From Altererythrobacter sp. (GTDB taxonomy: Bacteria; Pseudomonadota; Alphaproteobacteria; Sphingomonadales; Sphingomonadaceae): a stretch of DNA of 64,000 nucleotides. The notes beneath the pieces were generated by a model. That model was not told the origin of the DNA. It was given only the letters and a program-made list of their open reading frames with translations, and did no database searches. A program made the translations under genes and the position numbers. The stretch lies in contig JAFKFN010000005.1 of the NCBI GenBank assembly GCA_017308255.1, positions 62,001 through 126,000 on the forward strand. The letters are read 5' to 3'. Shown one piece after another: positions 57,095 through 64,000 of the stretch (the first letter of the stretch is position 1; each line of letters opens with the position of its first letter).

Positions 57095-58369
57095 ATGTCC
57101 ACGCAGCCGCAACCGCACGCCGATCATGATGAACTCGTCGCCGGGCTCGCCCGCGCCGGCCGCGCGGCACAGCGCGCGCTGGCGGGGATGGATACGGCCG
57201 CGAAGGCGGCGGCGCTGCGCTCGGCGGCGGCCGCCCTGCGCGCCAATGCGGCGGCCATCGTCGAGGCCAATGGGCGGGACATCGCGGCGGGGGAGGCGAA
57301 TGGCCTTTCCGGTGCCATGCTCGATCGCCTGCGGCTCGATTCCGGGCGGCTCGAAGGCATCGCCTCGGCTGTGGAGGCGGTCGCCGCGCTGCCCGATCCG
57401 GTGGGGCAGGTGATCGATCATTCGACGGTTCCCAGCGGGCTGGAGCTGTCGCGCGTGCGTATTCCCATCGGGCTGATCGGCATCATTTACGAAAGCCGCC
57501 CCAACGTCACCGCCGATGTCGCCGGGCTTTGCCTGATGGGCGGCAACGCGGCGCTGCTGCGCGGCGGGAGCGAGGCGGTCCATTCGAACCGGGCGATCCA
57601 CGCGGCGCTCGCCGAAGGGCTGGCGGCCGCGGGCGCGCCGGCCGAAGCGATCCAGCTCATGCCCACGCAGGATCGCGAGGCGGTGGGCGCCATGCTGCGC
57701 GCGGCCGGCCTGATCGACATGATCGTGCCCCGGGGCGGCAAGGGGCTGGTGGCGCGGGTGCAGAACGATGCGCGCGTGCCGGTGCTCGCCCATCTCGACG
57801 GCATCTGCCACACCTACATCCATTCCGCCGCCGATCCGGCCATGGCGGTCAAGCTGGCGCTCAACGCCAAGATGCGCCGCACCGGCATCTGCGGGGCGAT
57901 GGAAACGCTGCTGCTCGATGCCGCCTTTCCCGGCGGCGTGGATGTCGTGCGCGCCTTGCTCGACGCGAAGTGCGAGCTGCGCGGCGATTCCCGCGCCCAG
58001 GCGCTCGATCCCCGGATCAGGCCGGCCAGCGCCAATGACTGGGATTGCGAATACCTCGATGCGATCCTGTCCGTGGCGGTGGTGGACGGGCTCGACGCGG
58101 CGCTGGGCCATATCGATCGCCATTCCTCCGGCCACACCGATGCGATCGTCACCGCAGACACGGCGGCCGCCGAACGCTTCCTGGCCGAAGTGGACAGCGC
58201 CATCGTCATGGTCAACGCCAGCACCCAGTTCGCAGATGGCGGCGAATTCGGCCTCGGTGCGGAGATCGGCATTGCCACCGGGCGGCTGCACGCCCGCGGG
58301 CCGGTCGCGCTCGAAGGGCTCACCACGTACAAGTGGCAGGTGCGCGGCCACGGCGAAACACGGCCCTGA
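57095..58369 (+). CDS. proA: Glutamate-5-semialdehyde dehydrogenase
   Basis: This 424-residue NADPH enzyme reduces gamma-glutamyl phosphate in proline synthesis. The catalytic Cys lies in RRTGICGAMETLL (near 264), and LIGIIYESRPNVT and GGNAALLRGGSEA are typical. proB is not adjacent. Its ATG lies within GCGCATGTCC. It is transcribed from a 238-bp gap opposite the M23/bactofilin pair. Confidence 0.95.
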   Translation: MSTQPQPHADHDELVAGLARAGRAAQRALAGMDTAAKAAALRSAAAALRANAAAIVEANGRDIAAGEANGLSGAMLDRLRLDSGRLEGIASAVEAVAALPDPVGQVIDHSTVPSGLELSRVRIPIGLIGIIYESRPNVTADVAGLCLMGGNAALLRGGSEAVHSNRAIHAALAEGLAAAGAPAEAIQLMPTQDREAVGAMLRAAGLIDMIVPRGGKGLVARVQNDARVPVLAHLDGICHTYIHSAADPAMAVKLALNAKMRRTGICGAMETLLLDAAFPGGVDVVRALLDAKCELRGDSRAQALDPRIRPASANDWDCEYLDAILSVAVVDGLDAALGHIDRHSSGHTDAIVTADTAAAERFLAEVDSAIVMVNASTQFADGGEFGLGAEIGIATGRLHARGPVALEGLTTYKWQVRGHGETRP

Positions 58370-58415
58370 CGGGCGCCTCCGGCGCGCCTGAAGCGGTCGC
58401 GAGCAGGAGAATCCG

Positions 58416-59471
58416 ATGCGTTACAACCAGTTCGGCAACACCGGCCTGATCGTCTCCGAGCTGTGTCTCGGGGCGATGACCTTCGGCAACAAGCCCGGCG
58501 GGCGCTTCGGCCAGATCGGCGGGCTGGATCAGGATGCCTCGACCGCTCTGGTGAAACAGGCGCTCGATGCCGGGATCAACTTCATCGACACCGCCAATGT
58601 CTATACCGCCGGCCAGTCGGAAGAATTCGTCGGCGGCGCGCTCAAGGCGCTCGGCGTCGCGCGTTCGGACGTGGTCGTCGCCACCAAGGCCATGGGCTCG
58701 ATGGGCGAAGGGCCGAATGATTCGGGCACTGGCCGCAAGCACCTGCTCGATCAGATCGACGCCAGCCTCGCCCGGCTCCGGCTCGATTACGTCGATCTCT
58801 ACCAGATCCACGGGTGGGATCCGGTCACCCCGATAGAGGAAGCGCTGGGGGCGCTGAACGATATCGTCCGCTCGGGCCGCGCGCGCTATATCGGGGTCAG
58901 CAACTGGGCGGCGTGGCAGATCGTCAAGGCGCTCGGCCTGTCGGAGCGGCGCGGATTCGCGAAATTCGTCTCGCTCCAGGCCTATTACACCGTCGCCGGC
59001 CGCGATCTGGAACGGGAGCTGGCGCCGATGCTGCTCAGCGAAGGGCTCGGCCTCATGGTGTGGAGCCCGCTCGCCGGCGGTCTCCTCAGCGGCAAGTACG
59101 ATCTCTCGGGCGAAGGCGCGCAGGGAGAAGGCCGCCGCGCCGGGTTCGATTTCCCGCCTGTCGACCTGAAACGCGCGGTGCCGCTGGTCGCGGCGATGAA
59201 AGGCATGGCTGACAAGCGCGGCATCTCCGTGGCACAGATCGCGCTCGCCTGGCTGCTGTACCAGCCGGTGGTCTCCACCGTGATCGTCGGCGCCAAGCGC
59301 GCCGACCAGCTGGCCGACAACATCGCCGCCTGCGACGTGGAGCTTACCGCTGGCGACCTGGCCGAGCTTGGCCGGCTGAGCGCCCTGCCGCGCGAATATC
59401 CCGGCTGGATGTTCGAAACGCAGGGCGGCTACGTCAGCGGCAAGGTTTCCCCCCGCCGCCGGCCGGCGTGA
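58416..59471 (+). CDS. Aldo/keto reductase
   Basis: This 351-residue NADPH-dependent enzyme has the family's catalytic tetrad: Asp in FIDTANVYT with Tyr, Lys in VVATKAM, and His in YQIHGWD. The nucleotide-binding C-terminus includes VSTVIVGAKRADQL. It resembles the YakC/AKR13-like group that acts on small aldehydes. Its stop overlaps the nadD GTG start by 4 bp. Confidence 0.93.
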   Translation: MRYNQFGNTGLIVSELCLGAMTFGNKPGGRFGQIGGLDQDASTALVKQALDAGINFIDTANVYTAGQSEEFVGGALKALGVARSDVVVATKAMGSMGEGPNDSGTGRKHLLDQIDASLARLRLDYVDLYQIHGWDPVTPIEEALGALNDIVRSGRARYIGVSNWAAWQIVKALGLSERRGFAKFVSLQAYYTVAGRDLERELAPMLLSEGLGLMVWSPLAGGLLSGKYDLSGEGAQGEGRRAGFDFPPVDLKRAVPLVAAMKGMADKRGISVAQIALAWLLYQPVVSTVIVGAKRADQLADNIAACDVELTAGDLAELGRLSALPREYPGWMFETQGGYVSGKVSPRRRPA

Positions 59472-60121
59472 AGCTGACGGGGCTCCTCGGCGGCAGCTTC
59501 AATCCCGCCCATGGCGGCCATCGCGCGATCACCCTGTTCGCGATGGAGGCGCTGGGGCTTGACGAGGCATGGTGGCTCGTCTCCCCCGGCAATCCGCTGA
59601 AGCCGGAAGCCGGCATGGCGCCGCTTTCCGCCCGCGTGCGCTCGGCCCAGGCCCAGGCGCGCCGGGCGCCGATCAAGGTCACCGCGATCGAGCGCGAGCT
59701 GGGCACCCGCTACACGATCGACACGCTGCGCGCGCTCAAGCGCCGCTTCCCGCGCCGGCGCTTCGTCTGGCTGATGGGGGCGGACAATCTCGCCCAGTTC
59801 CACTTGTGGAAGGACTGGCAGGCCATCGCCCGCGAGATGCCGATTGCGGTCATTGCCCGTCCGGGTTATGATGATGCCGCCCTCGCGAGCCCCGCGATGG
59901 CCTGGCTGCGGCGCTACCGGTTGTCCGCTGCTGGATTTCAGAACCGGGGTAGATGGAGCGCTCCCGCGCTGATTGAATTGCGTTTCGACCCTGATCCGCG
60001 CTCGGCCACCGAACTGCGCCGGGCGGATCCAGACTGGGCCGGCCGTTTCAGCGGGCCTCCGCCCAGGGACGCTCTGACGCATTCCCCAATCCACGATCCC
60101 GCGCCGGTGACCGATGCATGA
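59468..60121 (+). CDS. nadD: Nicotinate-nucleotide adenylyltransferase
   Basis: This 217-residue enzyme makes deamido-NAD. It has the nucleotidyltransferase signature GGSFNPAHGGHR (residues 6-17), LMGADNLAQFHLWKDW and the C-terminal ISATxLR-equivalent RSATELRR. The GTG at 59468 gives the start. It leads the nadD-rsfS-rlmH-envC-ctpA block found throughout alphaproteobacteria. Confidence 0.93.
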   Translation: MKLTGLLGGSFNPAHGGHRAITLFAMEALGLDEAWWLVSPGNPLKPEAGMAPLSARVRSAQAQARRAPIKVTAIERELGTRYTIDTLRALKRRFPRRRFVWLMGADNLAQFHLWKDWQAIAREMPIAVIARPGYDDAALASPAMAWLRRYRLSAAGFQNRGRWSAPALIELRFDPDPRSATELRRADPDWAGRFSGPPPRDALTHSPIHDPAPVTDA

Positions 60122-60192
60122 TGCATCGCGCTCGTGCCGCCGGCCTGCTGGCGCCACTCGTCCATTCCGCAACAGGAGCATGATCACTCGCG

Positions 60193-60639
60193 ATGACCGT
60201 CGAAGGAAACGGGGCTTCGGCCCGGCCGGAAAACACCGGCTTTTCCCCCATCGTCTCCCTGACTGACATGCCCGGCACTTCTCCAGCGGAAAACGGCTCG
60301 ATCCTGGCCCTGGTGCTCGATCAGCTCGATGACGATCAGGCGCAGGACATCGTCTCGATCCCGCTCGAAGGCAAATCGAGCATTGCCGATCACATGGTGA
60401 TCGCGTCGGGCCGCTCCACGCGGCAAGTCGCCACCATGGCCACCAAGCTGGCCGAACGGCTCAAGAAGGAAGGCCACGGCACGCCCCGGATCGAAGGCCT
60501 GCCCGCCGCCGATTGGGTGCTGGTCGATGCCGGGGACGTGGTGGTCCACTTGTTCCGCCCGGAAGTGCGCAGCTTCTACAATCTCGAACGTATGTGGGGC
60601 TTCGGCGACGAGCCGGCGACTGCCGGCGGCCGGGCCTGA
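60193..60639 (+). CDS. rsfS: Ribosome silencing factor RsfS
   Basis: This 148-residue protein binds L14 and prevents 30S/50S joining. It has the core DDQAQDIVSIPLEGKSSIADHMVIASGRSTRQV and VLVDAGDVVVHLFRPEVRSFYNLERMW. The first 25 residues are Gly/Ser-rich and unlike the family; the ATG at 60268 (MPGTSP) could be the true start. Confidence 0.93.
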   Translation: MTVEGNGASARPENTGFSPIVSLTDMPGTSPAENGSILALVLDQLDDDQAQDIVSIPLEGKSSIADHMVIASGRSTRQVATMATKLAERLKKEGHGTPRIEGLPAADWVLVDAGDVVVHLFRPEVRSFYNLERMWGFGDEPATAGGRA

Positions 60640-60647
60640 CCCCTCCT

Positions 60648-60669
60648 CCCCTCCCCTCAAGGGGAGGGG
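60648..60669. repeat. CCCCTCCCCT palindrome
   Basis: CCCCTCCCCT (60648-60657) and AGGGGAGGGG (60660-60669) form a perfect 10-bp stem, with a further GGGGG-rich run after. It resembles the first hairpin of the composite repeat at 47143. Confidence 0.6.
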
Positions 60670-60765
60670 CCGGGGGTGGGGCCTGTCATCCCCAGCCTGT
60701 CATCCTCCGATCTTCCTCCCTCGAAGGGCCTTCGCGGCGCGGCGGGCTTGCCCTATGGCTCGGCC

Positions 60766-61188
60766 ATGCTGCTCCACGTGATCGCCCGCGGGAAGATCGC
60801 CCGCACGCCTGAGGCCGATCTGGTCGCGCGCTATGAAAAGCGCATTGCCTGGCCCTTGCGGTTGACGGAGCTTCCCGAACGCGGCGGCCGCGTGCCCGAT
60901 CCGCTCGCCCCCTGCCGCACCGTGCTGCTGGACGAACGCGGCTCGGCCATGGCTTCGGAAGAATTTGCCGAGCTGCTGCGCGGCTGGCGCGACAACGGCA
61001 TCCGCGAAACGCGCTTCGTCATCGGCGCGGCCGATGGCCATTCGCGGGCGGAACGCGACGCGGCTGATCGCCTGCTGGCGTTCGGCAAGGCCACCTGGCC
61101 GCATCTCATGGCCCGCGCCATGCTGCTGGAACAGCTGTTCCGCGCCACCAGCATCCTTGCCGGCCATCCCTATCATCGGGCAGGCTGA
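60766..61188 (+). CDS. rlmH: 23S rRNA pseudouridine-1915 N3-methyltransferase RlmH
   Basis: This 140-residue SPOUT methyltransferase has DERGSAMASEEFAELL, the knot FVIGAADGHSR and the C-terminal ARAMLLEQLFRATSILAGHPYHR. The ATG at 60766 (MLLHVIARG) is preferred over earlier in-frame starts. It follows rsfS after 126 bp and precedes envC by 5 bp. Confidence 0.95.
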   Translation: MLLHVIARGKIARTPEADLVARYEKRIAWPLRLTELPERGGRVPDPLAPCRTVLLDERGSAMASEEFAELLRGWRDNGIRETRFVIGAADGHSRAERDAADRLLAFGKATWPHLMARAMLLEQLFRATSILAGHPYHRAG

Positions 61189-61193
61189 CGCGG

Positions 61194-62429
61194 ATGAGGA
61201 TGCTTCTCGCCCTGGCCGCTGCCCCGCTCGCCCTGGCGGCGGCGCTGGCCCTCGGCGGTGGGGGCGCGGATGCCCAGTCCGGCGCTGTCAACGAGGTGGA
61301 TCGCGCGCGCGCCGCCTTGCAAGAGGCGCAGGCGGCCAGCCGCGCGGCGGCGGCGCGCGGCGAACGGTTCGAACGCCAGGCCACCGCCGCACAAAGCGCG
61401 GCCGAGCGTACGGCGCGCGAATCCGCGGCCCTTGCCGCCCATATCCAGCAGGCCGAAGCGGCGATCGCCGCGGCCGAGGCGCGGCTGGACCTGGCGCGCC
61501 GCGAATATACCGCCCTGCGTGAGGCGCTCGGCCGCGAACAGCAGCCGATCGTCCACCTGACCGGGGCGCTCCAGCAATTTTCCCGCCGTCCGCCGGCGCT
61601 GGCGGTGCTGCGATCGGGCTCGGTCGCCGATCTGGTCCACCTGCGGGCGATGCTCGCCAGCGCTATTCCGGAGATAGAGGCGCGCACCGCGGGCCTGCGC
61701 ACCCGCCTCGCCCGCAGCCGCGTCCTGCGCGAGGAAGCCGCCGCCGCCGCCGGGGACCTTCATGCCGAGCAGGCGCGGCTGGCGGGCCGCCGGCAGGAAC
61801 TCGCCGCGCTCGAAGCGCAGCTGCGGCTGGCCTCTCGCGAAGCCCAGAGCGATGCCCGGCACGAGGCGGAGCGTGCCCTGGCCCTGGCCGAACAGGCGCG
61901 CGATCTCGATACGCTGGTCGCGGAACTCGGCCGCGCGGGGGACTTGCGCCGGCATCTCGCCGCGCTGGACGGGCCGGTGCCACGCCCCGCGCAGCCCCGG
62001 CAGGGCGCGGCCGCTCCGCTCACGCCCCTTGCCGAGGAAACGCTCGAGGCCGCCGCCCGCCCGCCCGCACCCTATCTCCTGCCGGTCACCGGGCGCACGG
62101 TCCTCGGATTCGGCGCCGGCGCTGCGCAAGGGGCAGAGCCCAGCCGCGGGCTGACGCTCGCCCCCCGCCCCTCGGCGCAAGTCGTCGCCCCGGCGGCCGG
62201 GCGCGTGGCGTTCGCCGGGCCTTATCGCGGCTATGGCCGGATCGTGATCATCGAGCATCCCGGGGGATGGACCAGCCTGGTAACCGGCCTGGCGCGGACC
62301 GATGTGGCGGTAGGTCAGCCCCTCGTCGCCGGCGCCCCCATCGGCATCGCCGCCCCCAGCGCGCCCGAAGTCACCCTGGAACTCCGGCGCGAAGGGGAGC
62401 CGGTCAATCCGCTGCGCTTCGTCGGCTAG
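61194..62429 (+). CDS. EnvC-like murein hydrolase activator (degenerate M23)
   Basis: This 411-residue protein has a signal peptide, a long Ala/Arg/Glu-rich coiled coil (about 35-250) and a C-terminal M23-like domain (PYLLPVTGRTVLGFGAG onward). The usual HxxxD and HxH zinc-ligand residues are not evident: the region reads SAPEVTLELRREG, so it is likely a non-catalytic EnvC-type activator of amidases. ctpA follows after 337 bp. Confidence 0.88.
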   Translation: MRMLLALAAAPLALAAALALGGGGADAQSGAVNEVDRARAALQEAQAASRAAAARGERFERQATAAQSAAERTARESAALAAHIQQAEAAIAAAEARLDLARREYTALREALGREQQPIVHLTGALQQFSRRPPALAVLRSGSVADLVHLRAMLASAIPEIEARTAGLRTRLARSRVLREEAAAAAGDLHAEQARLAGRRQELAALEAQLRLASREAQSDARHEAERALALAEQARDLDTLVAELGRAGDLRRHLAALDGPVPRPAQPRQGAAAPLTPLAEETLEAAARPPAPYLLPVTGRTVLGFGAGAAQGAEPSRGLTLAPRPSAQVVAPAAGRVAFAGPYRGYGRIVIIEHPGGWTSLVTGLARTDVAVGQPLVAGAPIGIAAPSAPEVTLELRREGEPVNPLRFVG

Positions 62430-62766
62430 GTCGTAGCGAAGCATTCAGGTCCGCAGCAGCGCCAAGACGCCGAAAGAGAACTCCAAATCCAAACCCTCGT
62501 CATCCCCGCGAACGCGGGGACCCAGTCGGCTCCAACTGTGACTGGGTTCCCGCGTTCGCGGGGATGACGAAGCGAGCGGTTTGCACCAAGATCGTGGCGC
62601 GTCGGCTTGAGGCGCTGGATCAGGCGGCCTCTGGCCAACTTCGCCTCCGTCCTCCCTCCGTGCCAGACAAAAGCCCAGTCATATCGCCGTGCCACCCCCC
62701 ACCCACGCCTCATCTGGCGTTAACCGCCACGGCGCGATAGACTGGGGCACGCAAGGACCTCGATTC
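62430..62766. other. 337-bp gap before ctpA
   Basis: The region holds a large inverted repeat (62498-62569) and no recognisable gene. Beyond the repeat I see no other feature apart from a presumed promoter near the ctpA start at 62767. Confidence 0.6.
62498..62569. repeat. Large near-perfect inverted repeat (30-bp arms)
   Basis: CGTCATCCCCGCGAACGCGG... at 62498-62527 and its complement at 62540-62569 match at 29 of 30 positions; the single difference is a G or A in the run. The loop is 12 nt. Each arm also contains the smaller palindrome CCCCGCGAACGCGGGG. It belongs to the dispersed REP-like families common in this group. Confidence 0.85.
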
Positions 62767-64000
62767 ATGAAGCTCGTCTCCCAATTCTCCGGGCCGCTGC
62801 GCGCCGTCGCGCTGGTTTCGGCCGTCGCGCTTCTGCCGGCCGTCACTGCCGGTTTCGCCCAGGTCGAAGGGCGCACGACGCCCGAATTCGCCAAGCTTTT
62901 CGCCACCTACCAGCGGATCAAGACCTCTTATGTGGAGCCGGTGGACGATGCCGTGCTGATCCGCGGGGCGATCGACGGCATGCTCGCCGCGCTCGATCCC
63001 CATTCCGCCTATCTCGACGGGGCCGCGCTCGAACGGCTCGAAACGATGATCGACGGCAATTACCAGGGCCTCGGCATCTCGGTGCAGATGGACGATGGGG
63101 CGGTCAAGGTCGTCTCCCCGTTCAAGGGCAGCCCGGCGGACAAGGCGGGGATCAAGGCCGGCGATTACATCACCCATATCGACGGCAAGCTGATCTACGG
63201 GCTGGAGCTGGACGAGGCGGTCAAGCAGATGCGCGGCCCGGCGGGCAGCGCCGTGCGCCTGTCGATCTTCCGCCCCGGGCGTGACGAACCGTTCGACGTC
63301 GATGTCACGCGCGGGCTGATCGAGCTTGAGCCGGTGACGTCCGAGCTCAAGGACGGCCGGATCGGCTATATCAGCGTCAACGAGTTCAGCCGCGATGTCG
63401 GCACCGATGTGAACGCGGCGCTCACCGATCTGCGCAAGCAGGCCGGCGGCCGCCTCTCCGGCCTGGTGCTGGACTTGCGCAAGAATCCGGGCGGCTCGCT
63501 GGATGAAGCGGTGGCGCTCAGCGACTTGTTCCTCAGCGAAGGGCAGATCGTGTCGCAGCGCGGCCGCAATCCGCGCGATTCGGTCTATTACCAGGCTGAA
63601 AGCGTCTATCGCGGCGATGCCGCCGCCGGGGTGCCGATGATCGTGCTGATCGACGCCGGCTCCGCTTCCGCCAGCGAGATCGTCGCCGGCGCCTTGCAGG
63701 ATCAGCACCGCGCGCTGATCATGGGCGAACGCAGCTTTGGCAAGGGCAGCGTGCAGACCCTGCTGCCGCTCACCCGCGATTCGGCGCTCAAGCTCACCAC
63801 CGCGCGCTATTACACGCCATCGGGCCGCTCGGTGCAGGAAGGCGGCATCGAACCGGATATCCGCGTGCCGCAGCTCAGCGATCCGGATGCCGCCAAACGC
63901 GCGCAATACGTACTGCGCGAAAGCGATCTGCGCGGGCACCTGGTCAACGAACTGGGCATCCAGGACAAGGATCTGGAGACCGATCGGCTGGACGATCCGC
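62767..64000 (+). CDS. ctpA: S41 family carboxyl-terminal processing peptidase (cut by window end)
   Basis: At least 411 residues are visible. A signal peptide (about 1-30, ending AGFAQ) is followed by an S41 N-terminal segment (YVEPVDDAVLIRGAIDGML), a PDZ domain (about 85-165, GIKAGDYITHIDGK), and the protease core with Ser in GSASASEIVAGALQD and Lys in SFGKGSVQT. It trims periplasmic proteins or peptidoglycan hydrolases. The ATG at 62767 begins MKLVSQFSG. The C-terminus runs out of the window. Confidence 0.94.
   Translation, partial: MKLVSQFSGPLRAVALVSAVALLPAVTAGFAQVEGRTTPEFAKLFATYQRIKTSYVEPVDDAVLIRGAIDGMLAALDPHSAYLDGAALERLETMIDGNYQGLGISVQMDDGAVKVVSPFKGSPADKAGIKAGDYITHIDGKLIYGLELDEAVKQMRGPAGSAVRLSIFRPGRDEPFDVDVTRGLIELEPVTSELKDGRIGYISVNEFSRDVGTDVNAALTDLRKQAGGRLSGLVLDLRKNPGGSLDEAVALSDLFLSEGQIVSQRGRNPRDSVYYQAESVYRGDAAAGVPMIVLIDAGSASASEIVAGALQDQHRALIMGERSFGKGSVQTLLPLTRDSALKLTTARYYTPSGRSVQEGGIEPDIRVPQLSDPDAAKRAQYVLRESDLRGHLVNELGIQDKDLETDRLDDP

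Noticed and set aside
60774-60783. CTCCACGTGATC at the rlmH start as parS
   Set aside because: Only half of the palindrome is present.

Overview
The window is a dense, GC-rich (roughly 65% G+C by eye) alphaproteobacterial chromosome segment, most likely from the Sphingomonadales (Sphingomonadaceae or Erythrobacteraceae). The indicators are the UrcA-family peptide, PopZ, the TolC partner methyltransferase-like protein, CarD, TrcR, DUF1491 and DUF1192 proteins, and the sphingomonad-type intergenic palindromes. I see about 70 protein genes and no rRNA, tRNA, CRISPR array, insertion sequence or prophage. Genes are packed tightly, with many 1 to 8 bp start/stop overlaps.

The most notable feature is what looks like the chromosomal replication origin. 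The divergent pair PPSR/DUF299 regulatory protein (minus, ends at 17520) and hemE (plus, from 17821) flanks a 300 bp gap. This gap holds DnaA-box-like sequences, an AT-only tract and several GANTC sites. The same gene pair flanks the origin in Caulobacter and Rickettsia. Every gene from 11.1 to 17.5 kb points left, and hemE-hemJ-rho point right. Between 7 and 10 kb to the right lies the segregation locus mnmE-mnmG-rsmG-parA-parB with three parS sites, two of them inside the rsmG reading frame. A popZ-like polar organiser gene lies 9 kb to the left of the origin gap.

Layout. 1-5.9 kb: metallophosphoesterase (cut by the window edge), lipid kinase, small membrane protein, UrcA protein, LytTR/LytS-type two-component pair, class I fumarase. 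6-11 kb: methyltransferase-like protein, TolC, PopZ, ferredoxin-like protein, CBS protein, ErpA, exonuclease III. 11-17.5 kb (all minus): cell wall hydrolase, DUF1491, thioesterase, PtsN, HPF, DnaQ, CoaE, AroE, Maf, PPSR. 17.5-17.8 kb: origin. 17.8-29.1 kb: heme genes, rho, glutamate-synthase-like oxidoreductase, tRNA-modification genes, parABS. 29.1-39.2 kb: a frameshifted NTF2-like gene, methionine sulfoxide reductase, sorbosone-dehydrogenase-like protein, AAA protein, Sua5, two lipoproteins, CarD, ferredoxin, S4 protein, SUV3-like helicase. 39.4-45.5 kb: M23 peptidase, hemB, GNAT, gamma carbonic anhydrase, DUF167, HTH regulator and SulP transporter. 45.5-51.1 kb: DNA ligase and partner exonuclease, ClpA, DUF1192. 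51.2-55.1 kb: quinone oxidoreductase, LpxH-like hydrolase, glycosyltransferase, TrcR. 55.3-64 kb: bactofilin/M23 pair, proA, aldo/keto reductase, and the nadD-rsfS-rlmH-envC-ctpA cluster, with ctpA cut by the window end.

Most genes are housekeeping. The accessory interest is in the origin and partition architecture, the bactofilin/M23 overlap, one clear frameshift, composition anomalies inside mnmE and parB, and several families of intergenic inverted repeats.
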